Source: JAEUJM01 sp041918615
Lineage (GTDB): Bacteria; Actinomycetota; Acidimicrobiia; Acidimicrobiales; DATDAH01
Direction: 5' to 3'
Length of the DNA: 64,000 nucleotides
NCBI GenBank assembly: GCA_041918615.1
Contig: JAYRVH010000007.1
Span: 124,001 to 188,000 of the forward strand
How positions within the stretch are numbered: the stretch's first letter is position 1; every line of letters begins with the position of its first letter. Position numbers and translations under genes: made by a program. Below are positions 8,457 through 16,389 of this stretch, in pieces. The notes under the pieces are model-generated. The model made no database searches. It saw nothing but the letters and a program-made list of their open reading frames with translations, and was not told where the DNA came from.

Positions 8457-9116
8457 TCAACGCACCTCGGCGGCCAGATGGTCGGGATCGCCCGTGATCA
8501 TGTAGCGCAGGCGGGCACCCATGATGCTGGCGTGGTCGGCGATCCGGTCGAGAGCCTGTGCCGCGGCGTTCGTGGCGAGGGCCAGGGGCACCGCATCGGG
8601 CCCCGAGAGCCGCAGGAGCTCGGTGGTGAGCTGCTCGCGGTAGACCGCCATGGACGGGGCGCCGGCCACCAGCTCGGTGGCGAGCGCCAGATCCTCCGAC
8701 GCCCACGCCCGCAGGGCCGTGCGATACAGGTCGATGGTCTGGTCGGCCATCGATGTCAAGATGTCGTGGGTGGACCGGTTCGACGCCAGCAGGGGCTGAC
8801 GGGGGGCGAGCTTCAACACCCGCAGGGCCAGGTCGCCGACGCGCTCGAGCTCGGCCAGCATGCGCACGACCGAGACGATGAACCGCAGGTCCGAAGCCAC
8901 CGGCTGCTCGCGTCGCATCAGGTCGTAGCACCGTTCGGTGAGCGACACGTTCATGGCATCGATGTCGTCGTCGGCATTGACCCCGAGGCCTGCCATTCGT
9001 TCGTCGCCGGTACGAAGGACCTCGCGCATCCGCTCGAGGTTCTGGTCGACGCGCACGCCCATCACCTCTACCTGCAGCCGGAGCTGCTCGAGCTCGGCCG
9101 CGTACGTCTGTCGCAC
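8457..9116 (-). CDS. phoU: PhoU-like protein (second copy, pst-linked)
   Basis: Second PhoU-family protein, about 219 residues from the GTG start, so it lacks the C-terminal tail of the first copy. The opening VRQTYAAELEQLRLQVEVMG matches the family start, which is why I chose this GTG rather than a TTG four codons earlier that would overlap pstB. Both metal-site patches are visible (DDIDAMNVSLTERCY; ALDRIADHASIMGARL). It follows pstB by four bases, the usual place for a PhoU that gates the Pst transporter. Having one PhoU with the kinase and one with the transporter suggests divided roles. Confidence 0.87.
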   Translation of the reverse strand: MRQTYAAELEQLRLQVEVMGVRVDQNLERMREVLRTGDERMAGLGVNADDDIDAMNVSLTERCYDLMRREQPVASDLRFIVSVVRMLAELERVGDLALRVLKLAPRQPLLASNRSTHDILTSMADQTIDLYRTALRAWASEDLALATELVAGAPSMAVYREQLTTELLRLSGPDAVPLALATNAAAQALDRIADHASIMGARLRYMITGDPDHLAAEVR

Positions 9117-9120
9117 CTGA

Positions 9121-10044
9121 CTAGCCAAAACGACCCGTCACGTAGTTCTCGGTGCGCTCGTCTCTCGGGTTCGAGAAGATCTGCTCGGTCGAGTCGTACT
9201 CCACGAGGAGTCCCGTGCGTGTGTCGCTCGTCTCGTTGACCTCGGCGGTGAAGAAGGCGGTACGGTCGCTCACGCGGGCCGCCTGCTGCATGTTGTGGGT
9301 GACGATCACGATCGTGTACTCGCTCTTGATCTCGTCCATGAGGTCTTCGATGCGACCGGTGGCGATGGGATCGAGGGCGGAACAAGGCTCGTCCATCAAG
9401 ACCACCTCGGGGTCGACCGCCAGCGCTCGGGCGATGCACAGGCGCTGCTGTTGGCCGCCCGACAGCCCCATGGCCGAGTCCTTGAGACGACTCTTGACCT
9501 CGTCCCACAGGCCCGCCCGCTTCAGCGAGCGCTCCACGATCTCGTCCATGTCGCCCTTGATGCCGGCGGTCTTCGGCCCGAAGGCGATGTTGTCGTAGAT
9601 CGACTTCGGGAAGGGGTTGGGCTTCTGGAACACCATCCCGATCCGGCGACGGACCTCGACCGGGTTCACCTGGGCGTCGTACAGGTCGACGCCGTGGTAG
9701 TCGATGGTGCCCTCGACCCGGGCGGTGTCGATCAGGTCGTTCATGCGGTTGAAGCACCGCAGCACGGTGGTCTTGCCGCACCCGGACGGGCCGATGAAGG
9801 CGGTCACCTGGTGGGCGTCGACCTCGAGGTTGACGTCTCGCACGGCGCGAAACTCACCGTAGAAGACGTTGAGGTCCTTGACCCGGAAAACCGGTGGGTG
9901 CTGTCCGTCGTCCTGCGCCTGTGCGTGCTCGGGAATGATGTGCACCTCGGTCGCGTGGTCGGTGGCCCCGTCGCCAGTCGTCCGGACGTTCGAGCCGGCG
10001 GACGCGTTCGGCGTTGGATGCGTACCTGTCTCGGAGGTCGACAT
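9121..10044 (-). CDS. pstB: Phosphate ABC transporter ATP-binding protein PstB
   Basis: ATPase of the PstSCAB phosphate importer, 307 residues. Walker A is GPSGCGKTT, the Q-loop lies in GMVFQKPNPFP, the signature is LSGGQQQR, Walker B is VVLMDEPCSALDP and the H-loop lies in VTHNMQQA. FQKPNPFPKSIYDN is diagnostic for PstB. The family core begins about residue 50; the first 50 residues are a Thr/Ser/Asp/His-rich extension unusual for PstB. The ATG start follows the pstA stop by five bases. It works on the cytoplasmic side of the membrane with PstA and PstC. Confidence 0.95.
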   Translation of the reverse strand: MSTSETGTHPTPNASAGSNVRTTGDGATDHATEVHIIPEHAQAQDDGQHPPVFRVKDLNVFYGEFRAVRDVNLEVDAHQVTAFIGPSGCGKTTVLRCFNRMNDLIDTARVEGTIDYHGVDLYDAQVNPVEVRRRIGMVFQKPNPFPKSIYDNIAFGPKTAGIKGDMDEIVERSLKRAGLWDEVKSRLKDSAMGLSGGQQQRLCIARALAVDPEVVLMDEPCSALDPIATGRIEDLMDEIKSEYTIVIVTHNMQQAARVSDRTAFFTAEVNETSDTRTGLLVEYDSTEQIFSNPRDERTENYVTGRFG

Positions 10045-10049
10045 GGTCG

Positions 10050-10997
10050 TTACCGGACCCTCTTCTTCTCGTAGTGGTTGCGGAGCAGGATGGCTGCAGT
10101 GTTGGCGATGAGGACGACGGCCAACAAGACGACGATGGCCGCCGAGGTGAGCGCCCGAAAGTCCGGGTTGGGCTGGCTCGCCCACTGGGTGATGACGATG
10201 GGCATCGCCGTGAACCGGTCGGTGAACTGGCTGACGTCGAACATGCCGGCCTCGCTGGCGAGGCGACCGGTGACCGCACCCACCAGGATCAGCGGGGCCG
10301 CCTCGCCCAGGGCCCGTGCCAGGGAGAGCACCGTGCCCGTGAGGATGCCGGGGGCGGCGTAGGGGAGAACGTGGCTGCGGATGACCTCCCACCGCGTGGC
10401 GCCCACCCCGTAACCGGCTTCTCGCAGGCTGTCTGGAACCGCGCGGATGGCCTCGGCGGCCGTGATGATCACGATGGGGAGCACCAGGATCGCGATGGTC
10501 AGCGCGCCCGAGATGGTCGAGCGGCCCCCGGTGATGCGCTCGAGTGTGCCCACCAGGATGGTGAGGCCGAGGATGCCGTAGACCACCGAGGGCACACCCG
10601 CCAGGTTGCGGATGTTGAGGTCGATGAAGCGGCTGAGGCGGCTGTTCTTGGCGTACTCCTCGAGGTAGATGGCCGAGCCCACCCCAATCGGGAAGGTGAC
10701 CGCCACCACGGTGACGCCGATCCAGAACGATCCCCGCAGCCCCTGGTACACGCCGGCCTCGTCGGGTTGCGAGCGCAACCCCGCGGACAAGAACCCCTGG
10801 AACCGTGAGGTGAAGACGTCGATGGCGCCGGTGACCACATCGAGGAGGAGCACGAGGAGCACGACGATCGTGATCAGCAGCGCCAGCTGGAGCAAGGTGC
10901 GGAAGATCACTCCGCTGGCGTCCGAGCGGCTCTTGGTGAGGCTGCGCCGGACGATCTCGGTCGTCGTGAGCTCGAGCGGGGGTGCGGTGATGGCCAC
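10050..10997 (-). CDS. pstA: Phosphate ABC transporter permease PstA
   Basis: Permease of 315 residues with a long N-terminal cytoplasmic stretch, a first membrane segment at about 35-55, a sizeable extracytoplasmic loop, and then five more segments. The binding-protein-dependent transport domain shows GVGSAIYLEEYA, the NLAGVPSVVYGILGL motif of the Pst family, and the EAA-type loop SLREAGYGVGATRWEVI that contacts PstB. It lies nine bases after pstC and five before pstB, so the three genes form one operon. Confidence 0.93.
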   Translation of the reverse strand: MAITAPPLELTTTEIVRRSLTKSRSDASGVIFRTLLQLALLITIVVLLVLLLDVVTGAIDVFTSRFQGFLSAGLRSQPDEAGVYQGLRGSFWIGVTVVAVTFPIGVGSAIYLEEYAKNSRLSRFIDLNIRNLAGVPSVVYGILGLTILVGTLERITGGRSTISGALTIAILVLPIVIITAAEAIRAVPDSLREAGYGVGATRWEVIRSHVLPYAAPGILTGTVLSLARALGEAAPLILVGAVTGRLASEAGMFDVSQFTDRFTAMPIVITQWASQPNPDFRALTSAAIVVLLAVVLIANTAAILLRNHYEKKRVR

Positions 10998-11006
10998 GGC
11001 GATCTC

Positions 11007-11951
11007 CTAGTACTGCTGGCGGACGCTGCGCACGAACCGGCCCGCTATGAGGTTCAGGACGAGGGTCACGAGGAACAGGAGCAGGCCGACGAAGAACAGG
11101 CTGGCAAAGGCCAGTTCGGCCCCCGCCACGGCGTCGCTGCCCGCGGCCTGGCTGGCCATGGCCGCGGTCATCGTGGTGCCGGGCTCGAGCGCGTCGGTGC
11201 TGAACAGCGAGCCGCCACTGCCCCCGGCGGCGATGAACACCACCATGGTCTCGCCGATGGCCCGGGAGATGGCGACGATGAAGGCGGCCACCAGGCCGGA
11301 GATGGCCGCAGGGATCACGACCTTGACGGTCGTGGTGATCTTGCGGGCCCCCATGCCTGCGGAGGCCTCGCGCAACGTCGTCGGCACCGAGCGCAGCGCG
11401 TCCTCGGAGATGGCGGCCACGAGGGGGATCGTGAGGATCCCGACGCCGATGCCGGCGGAGAGCAGGGTGGACTGCGGTGTGCCGTCGAAGATCTTCTGGA
11501 GGAGCTCGGGGGCGATGAACGTCAGGGCGAAGAAACCGAGCACCACGCTGGGGATGCCGGCCAGGATCTCGAGCACCGGCTTCAGCACCTTGCGGACGCC
11601 GGGCTTGGCGTACTCCGAGAGGTACACCGCGGCGCCCAGCCCCAGCGGTGCGGCCACGATCATGGCGATGGTCGTGGTGATGAGCGTGCCCAGGAACAGC
11701 GTCTTGACGTCGAACAGGTTCCGCCGCGGGAACCAGCCGGTGCTCCACACCGTGGACCACTCGACATTGCTCATGAAGGTCCAGGCTTCGCGGACCAGGG
11801 AGAAGACGATCAACACGCTGATGACGATGGACGCGAGCGCCGCGCAGAAGAAGATGGCGCCGATGATGCGCTCCTTGCGCATCCGGCGGCCGTCACCTCC
11901 GAGGTCGGCCAGCGTGATCGCCCGCGGCGCGCCCAGCCCGATGTCCGTCAC
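11007..11951 (-). CDS. pstC: Phosphate ABC transporter permease PstC
   Basis: Permease of about 314 residues with six membrane segments, partner of PstA. It has GLGAAVYLSEYA, the ILAGIPSVVLGFFAL family motif and the coupling loop LREASAGMGARKITT. I placed the start at a GTG that leaves about 33 cytoplasmic residues; a second possible start is the ATG at 11882 with a distant GGAGG. Two single GTTCACG half-sites lie upstream on the minus strand (11954-11960 and 11996-12002) but not at 11-base spacing, so a separate PHO promoter here is uncertain. The pstS gene is not adjacent: two envelope genes lie between. Confidence 0.92.
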   Translation of the reverse strand: MTDIGLGAPRAITLADLGGDGRRMRKERIIGAIFFCAALASIVISVLIVFSLVREAWTFMSNVEWSTVWSTGWFPRRNLFDVKTLFLGTLITTTIAMIVAAPLGLGAAVYLSEYAKPGVRKVLKPVLEILAGIPSVVLGFFALTFIAPELLQKIFDGTPQSTLLSAGIGVGILTIPLVAAISEDALRSVPTTLREASAGMGARKITTTVKVVIPAAISGLVAAFIVAISRAIGETMVVFIAAGGSGGSLFSTDALEPGTTMTAAMASQAAGSDAVAGAELAFASLFFVGLLLFLVTLVLNLIAGRFVRSVRQQY

Positions 11952-12050
11952 GACGTGAACGCTACGCGGCAGCGGTGACCCGCGCACATGGGGAGCGTGA
12001 ACGTAAGGAAAACCACAGGCGAACAACACCCGAGCGTGGTCGGCGCCGCC

Positions 12051-13832
12051 TCAACCCGCGCCTTCGTCACCAACGAAGCCCACGTCCAACGGCAACTCGT
12101 TCCCGCGATCGACCTCGGCGGGCGGATCGAGAGCGAACACCCGGGTGATCCGACCGTCCTGGACAAGCCCGTGGACGAGGCGTAGCCCCGGCCAGGGGCC
12201 CCGTTCGAAGAGGCGGTGGAACTGGGGGCGCTGCGCACGCAACTGGTACTCGTCGGCCACGATGTAGTCGACCCCGTGGGCCCGGGCGAAGCGCAAGAGC
12301 CGGGGCATCGAAGAATACGGCATCGGCACCATCACCCGATCGGCGTAGTAGTCCACCACCAGGTTCCGGGTCATCACCCGGGTGCCCGGCGGGGTGTTCT
12401 CGTTGAGCCACTCACCCACGCGGCGGTGCTCGACCTGTTCGCGGGGCGCGAGGAAGTGATGGAGCCCGCCCAGACCACCGAGCAGCGAGAACACCAACAC
12501 GACACCGGCGACACCCCAGGCGGCATGGCGCCAGCGCAGGGGGAGCGCGGCCAGGCCGACACCTGCGAACACGCAGGCGATGGCGGCCACCGGCGTCATG
12601 TACCTCGGCTGCACGAAGAAGGTGAGCGGGACGACAGCGGCGAGCGCCGCGGTGGCGAGGACTGCCGGCACGCCGGGCTGACGGCGGGCGCGCCAAGCGG
12701 CCCAGGCGCCGAGGAGCAGCAGCGGCAACGGGATCAGCTCCCACGCCGGGAACGGCTGGAGCCGGGCCACGGTCAGCTCGGAGGCGGCGGTGTGCACGTT
12801 GACCCCGATGATCCCCAGGTAGCCGGCGGCGTCGTCCTTCACCAGTTCGGCCAGCGTGGCGCGCCCGGCCACGAACTCGACGCCCTCGTCGTCGAGTGCG
12901 TAGAAGATCTCATCGCGAGCCCGGCGATCGTGCTCGGCCACCGCTCGCCAGGCATCGAGCGACGCGTCCCGGGCCTTGGCCGTCAGCTCCCAGCGACCCG
13001 TGTAGGTGTGGAGGTAGTCCACGTAGGGCACCACGAACACCGCCAGGCCGAGGCCGAAGACCACGGCGAGCACCGCCGCGTTCCGCAACCCTCGCGGGGC
13101 GATGGTCCTGTCGCGAACGGTTGCCCAACCCCCGAGTCCAGCAAGGATCAGCACCGGCAGGAAGACGGCCGCGTAGGAGATCCCCTCAGGGCGCGTCAGA
13201 TACGCGAGCCCGGTGAGGGCGCCGGCACCCGCGGCGCCGGCCACCCGCGACCCGCCGGCCCGGCGCGCTGCGGCCAATGCCAGCCACAGTGCGGAGACCA
13301 CGAGCAGGACATAGGGCCCCTCGGACCCCCCGCCCTGGTTGGCGGGCACCGTGGTCAATGCGGGGACGAACGCACCGACCCATGCCGCCGCAAGCCCCGC
13401 GCGATCGCCCCCGATGACCCGACCCACCCCTGCGAGAGGGATGAGCAGCACCGTCCCGGTGATCACCATGACCACGACCGATCCCGTCAGCGGGTCGCCG
13501 AACAGCTCCTCGGCCCCACCCAGCAGCACCGGTATGACCGGCGGGAAGTGCAGCTCAGGCTCGCCCTCGCGCCGATAGCCGTCGCCGTTCCAAACGCTCT
13601 CGCCGGTGCGGAGGTACGCGGTGGCATCCGTGGTCGGCACGTCGTCGGTCGCCCCGCAGACGATGCGGACGAAGCCACCGACCACCAGCGGCAACAGGAG
13701 CAGCAGCCAGAAGCGCCGGGGCGACCTCGGCGCGCCGTCTCGGGCGCGTTCGGCCTCGCGGGTGGCGAGCGGGGCGTCGTCGCGGGCCGAAGGGCCGGCC
13801 ATGATGCCCGAACCGGGGTCGGCAGTCAGCAC
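12051..13832 (-). CDS. GT39-like integral membrane glycosyltransferase
   Basis: Polytopic membrane protein of 593 residues with about 11-12 hydrophobic segments and a soluble C-terminal part (about 480-593). After the first segment comes a loop with TTDATAYLRTGESV, and later LHFPPVIPVLL, which match the acidic loop and P-rich motif of PMT/ArnT-type (GT39/GT83) transferases using polyprenyl-phosphate sugars. The start GTG overlaps the upstream YbhN-like gene by seven bases; an in-frame ATG 10 codons in is an alternative. It sits between pstS and pstC, suggesting co-expression with phosphate uptake. Donor and acceptor are unknown. Confidence 0.72.
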   Translation of the reverse strand: MLTADPGSGIMAGPSARDDAPLATREAERARDGAPRSPRRFWLLLLLPLVVGGFVRIVCGATDDVPTTDATAYLRTGESVWNGDGYRREGEPELHFPPVIPVLLGGAEELFGDPLTGSVVVMVITGTVLLIPLAGVGRVIGGDRAGLAAAWVGAFVPALTTVPANQGGGSEGPYVLLVVSALWLALAAARRAGGSRVAGAAGAGALTGLAYLTRPEGISYAAVFLPVLILAGLGGWATVRDRTIAPRGLRNAAVLAVVFGLGLAVFVVPYVDYLHTYTGRWELTAKARDASLDAWRAVAEHDRRARDEIFYALDDEGVEFVAGRATLAELVKDDAAGYLGIIGVNVHTAASELTVARLQPFPAWELIPLPLLLLGAWAAWRARRQPGVPAVLATAALAAVVPLTFFVQPRYMTPVAAIACVFAGVGLAALPLRWRHAAWGVAGVVLVFSLLGGLGGLHHFLAPREQVEHRRVGEWLNENTPPGTRVMTRNLVVDYYADRVMVPMPYSSMPRLLRFARAHGVDYIVADEYQLRAQRPQFHRLFERGPWPGLRLVHGLVQDGRITRVFALDPPAEVDRGNELPLDVGFVGDEGAG

Positions 13833-14812
13833 GTGACCCCGGGCGGTGTCGGGGGTGCGACCCGCGTCGCCTGACCGTCAGGGTCACCCGGCTCCGTCCA
13901 CCGACCTCGCCGGGTGAGGTAGGGCACCGCAAGCGCCGCGCCTCCCAGTTGAACAGAGGTCCACAGGGCACGGGACCCGATCGCCACCGCCAACGCCACG
14001 TCAGCGCCCGCGGCGGGGGTGAGCGCCGAAGTCATCACCGCCTCACGCACGCCGAGGCCGGCCGGTGCCCCTACGACGAGGAAGCCCACGACCCACGAGA
14101 CGGCGAAGGCGCCGATGGTGGGCAACAGGTCGGCGCCCAGGCCACGGGCCAGCAGGCCGGCCGCGAACCCGTAACCCACCCACACGACGACGTGCCACGC
14201 CACGACCACGCCGTACGAGCCCAGCGCCAGGAGGGGCCGCCCCGCGATGCGCCCGCCGACGTGGCGACCGGCGACCACGACTGCGGCAGCGGCACCGATC
14301 GAGCCCACCACCTCCAGGGCTCGGAGCACCGGTCCGACGTCGTCGACCACGAGTGGCGCGATGGCGCCCAACACGCCACCGATCGCCACCGCGGCTGCGA
14401 CCGAGGCGGCCATCTCCAGGGCGAGCGACCCGGCGACCACCCGCTTCGCCACCCCCAGGCGATCGGCGGTGCCCACCCGGCCCACGGCATGCCACACCGA
14501 ACCGGGCACGAACTTCGCGGTCTGGGTCACGAGGAACGTGGCGCCGCCGGTGATGGGCGGGACCGGGTGGCCCACCCTCCGCAACGTCAGCGGCCATGCC
14601 GCTGCGTACCCCACCTCGGCGACTGCGAAGACCGCCGTGGAAGCGACGAGCCACCACGGGCTCGCGGCACGGACCACCGCGGTGATGTCATCCCACTGAC
14701 GGACGATCTCGACGACGACGAACACCGCGGTCGCCGCCGCGAGGACGCCCCCCGCCACGCGGGTGGCGCGCCGGGCACCCGCTCCGAACGTGAGTTGTTC
14801 GCTCAGGGACAC
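13826..14812 (-). CDS. YbhN/UPF0104-type (LPG synthase TM-like) membrane protein
   Basis: Membrane protein of 328 residues with about eight hydrophobic segments. The motifs TFLVTQTAKFVPGSVWHAVGR and VGAPAGLGVREAVM are typical of the YbhN/AglD family related to the membrane domain of lysyl-phosphatidylglycerol synthase, which lacks the soluble transferase part. Such proteins often sit with glycan or lipid-linked sugar genes and may flip or protect polyprenyl-linked intermediates; that role is inferred. It overlaps the downstream GT39-like gene. It lies 104 bases after pstS, with a terminator-like hairpin between them. Confidence 0.8.
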   Translation of the reverse strand: MSLSEQLTFGAGARRATRVAGGVLAAATAVFVVVEIVRQWDDITAVVRAASPWWLVASTAVFAVAEVGYAAAWPLTLRRVGHPVPPITGGATFLVTQTAKFVPGSVWHAVGRVGTADRLGVAKRVVAGSLALEMAASVAAAVAIGGVLGAIAPLVVDDVGPVLRALEVVGSIGAAAAVVVAGRHVGGRIAGRPLLALGSYGVVVAWHVVVWVGYGFAAGLLARGLGADLLPTIGAFAVSWVVGFLVVGAPAGLGVREAVMTSALTPAAGADVALAVAIGSRALWTSVQLGGAALAVPYLTRRGRWTEPGDPDGQATRVAPPTPPGVTC

Positions 14813-14855
14813 CGAGCGCCTTTCCGCAGAGATCCGTCAGGGGCGAACACGAGGA

Positions 14856-14883
14856 GAGGCCGAGCCCCCGTGGGCCCGGCCTC
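14856..14883 (-). terminator. Terminator-like hairpin after pstS
   Basis: GAGGCCGAGC and GCCCGGCCTC form a 10-base stem with one mismatch and an eight-base loop, 34 bases past the pstS stop. There is no long T-run, as is common in high-GC genomes. It could reduce read-through from pstS into the membrane genes and pstC. Confidence 0.45.
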
Positions 14884-14916
14884 CCTCGTGCAGCGCTGGA
14901 GTTGCTGGCTCGGGGA

Positions 14917-15999
14917 TCAGCCGCCAGCGGTGGTGCCGGTGGTCCGCGCGTCCCACGTCGCCTGGCTGGTGGCCAGGCGATCGTCCGGGATGGCGACGTA
15001 GCCGACATCGGTGACCGAGGTGATGCTCTCGTTCAGGAAGTAGTCCACGTAGGCGGCGAGGCCGGTGTTGTCGGCGGCGTTCGCCGCGTTCACGTAGAGG
15101 TAGAGCGAGCGGGACAGCGGGTAGGAGCCGTCCTCGACCGTCTCGGCCGAGGGCGCCACGCAGGTGCCGTCCTCACCGGAGATCTCGATCTCCTTGATTG
15201 CGTCACCGGCCTCTTCGGCAAAGGCGAAGCCAACGAAGCCGAACGAGGTGTCGCTGCCCTCGACGCCCTGGATGATGGCGTTGTCGTTGGCCTGGGTGGT
15301 GTAGTCGGCACGTAGGGTCTCGACGACATCCTCTTCGATCGCACCGGCTTCGAACTGGGCCTCGGCGATGCTCTTGGTGGCGAGGTCGATGTAGGCGCCG
15401 TAGGTGCCCGACTCCTCGCCGGGAGCGGTCATGTCGAACGCCGCATCGGGGAGCTCGGTTTCCGAGCCCAGCTCGATGGCCAGGTCCTGGGCCGCGGCCC
15501 AGGTCTCGAAGCCCTGAGACTCAGGGCCGGTCAGTGCGTAGAGGTCGTTCAGGTTCAGGCAGGTCACGGCCTCGTTGGCCGGGTTGGTCATGACGGTGAT
15601 GCCGTCGAGAGCGACCTCGAGCTCGATGAACTCGACGCCGTTGTCGGCGCAGGCCGTCAGTTCCTCTTCCTTGATGGGGCGGGACGCATCGTTGATGTCG
15701 GTCTCGCCGCCGCAGAAGAGCTCGAAGCCGTCGGAGGTGCCGGGGCCATCGACGTTCACCGACACGTCGGGGCTCACATCGGCGAAGGACTCCGCCACGG
15801 CCACCGAGATGGGCTGCACGGTCGACGAGCCCGAGATCACGACCTCGCCCGACACGTCACCGCCGCCTGTGTCGCTACCGTCGGTCGCCGAAGCGTCCGT
15901 GGAGCTGCTGTCGTCATCACTGCTGCAGGCCGCGGCCAGCAACGTGAAGACGGCCAGGACTGCCAGAATCCACACCGTGTGGCGTTTGTTCGTTCGCAC
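14917..15999 (-). CDS. pstS: Phosphate-binding lipoprotein PstS
   Basis: Periplasmic-type phosphate receptor of 360 residues. A positively charged N-terminus and hydrophobic core lead to a lipobox ending LLAAACSS, so it is a lipoprotein tethered through Cys, followed by a Ser/Asp/Gly-rich linker. The PstS fold shows GSSTVQPIS near the mature start, DINDASRPIKEEE, and the SGTY motif, all near the phosphate pocket. I chose the GTG with AAGGAGGG just upstream; a longer frame (ATG at 16113) would place its start inside the PHO box. The family is about 340-380 residues long. Confidence 0.94.
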   Translation of the reverse strand: MRTNKRHTVWILAVLAVFTLLAAACSSDDDSSSTDASATDGSDTGGGDVSGEVVISGSSTVQPISVAVAESFADVSPDVSVNVDGPGTSDGFELFCGGETDINDASRPIKEEELTACADNGVEFIELEVALDGITVMTNPANEAVTCLNLNDLYALTGPESQGFETWAAAQDLAIELGSETELPDAAFDMTAPGEESGTYGAYIDLATKSIAEAQFEAGAIEEDVVETLRADYTTQANDNAIIQGVEGSDTSFGFVGFAFAEEAGDAIKEIEISGEDGTCVAPSAETVEDGSYPLSRSLYLYVNAANAADNTGLAAYVDYFLNESITSVTDVGYVAIPDDRLATSQATWDARTTGTTAGG

Positions 16000-16026
16000 A
16001 TGCCCTCCTTGGGCTCTCACAACGCT

Positions 16027-16054
16027 CGTCATTCGACGTTCGTCGTTCGACGTT
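16027..16054. repeat. 14-base tandem repeat in the pstS leader
   Basis: Two adjacent copies of CGTC(A/G)TTCGACGTT differing at one base, lying between the PHO box and the pstS ribosome-binding site. A related 31-base stretch is found upstream of phoU (24 of 31 bases match). Confidence 0.55.
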
Positions 16055-16101
16055 TGTCGCTGGGAACCTACGGAGCGGGGGTAGCGACGAAAGGTGGGCC
16101 A

Positions 16102-16131
16102 GGTGAATGGCACGTGAACGACACTGAAACA
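16102..16131 (-). promoter_or_regulatory. PHO box upstream of pstS
   Basis: On the minus strand three units start at exact 11-base steps: GTTTCAGTGTC, GTTCACGTGCC, ATTCACCTGGC. This is the tandem GTTCAC arrangement bound by PhoP/RegX3-type regulators in actinobacteria. It lies about 105 bases upstream of the chosen pstS start, a suitable distance for activation under phosphate starvation. Confidence 0.7.
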
Positions 16132-16389
16132 GTGGGAAGCTCCTTCAGAGCGCCGTCAGACCAGCCGACGAGCCCTCTCCCCGTCCTGCGGACCGGTGCC
16201 GTTCTGCTACCCCCGGTGCGGTCCCGGAGCCGACGTCACGCCGTTGACGCCCTGCTCCGGGACCGCCTCCGGGCGGGGGGAGAACCGCTGGAACACACAG
16301 TAGGGAACACCGCTGAACCGCTGATGACCCGGCGCTGAACTCCTCCTGTCGGTTTGCCGAAGCGTAGGGACGCCGGCGGTTCCGTCGGC

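Larger units (their letters stand above)
16000..16389. other. Intergenic region upstream of pstS
   Basis: A 390-base gap between the Nudix-M48 gene and pstS, both on the minus strand. It holds a PHO-box-like triple repeat and a 14-base tandem repeat. Its distal part (16283-16330) has several CCGCTG/GAAC elements that read GTTC on the minus strand but lack regular 11-base phasing. A short CCGCC/GGCGG hairpin lies near 16264. No gene was seen. Confidence 0.6.

Noticed and set aside
10045..11760. Long minus-strand frame continuing upstream of pstB
   Set aside because: The region is covered by pstA and pstC in another frame. Only the part from 10044 onward is PstB; the rest is Arg/Pro/His-rich shadow.
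16283..16330. GTTC-rich cluster considered as another PHO box
   Set aside because: The GTTC elements on the minus strand are not at regular 11-base spacing.
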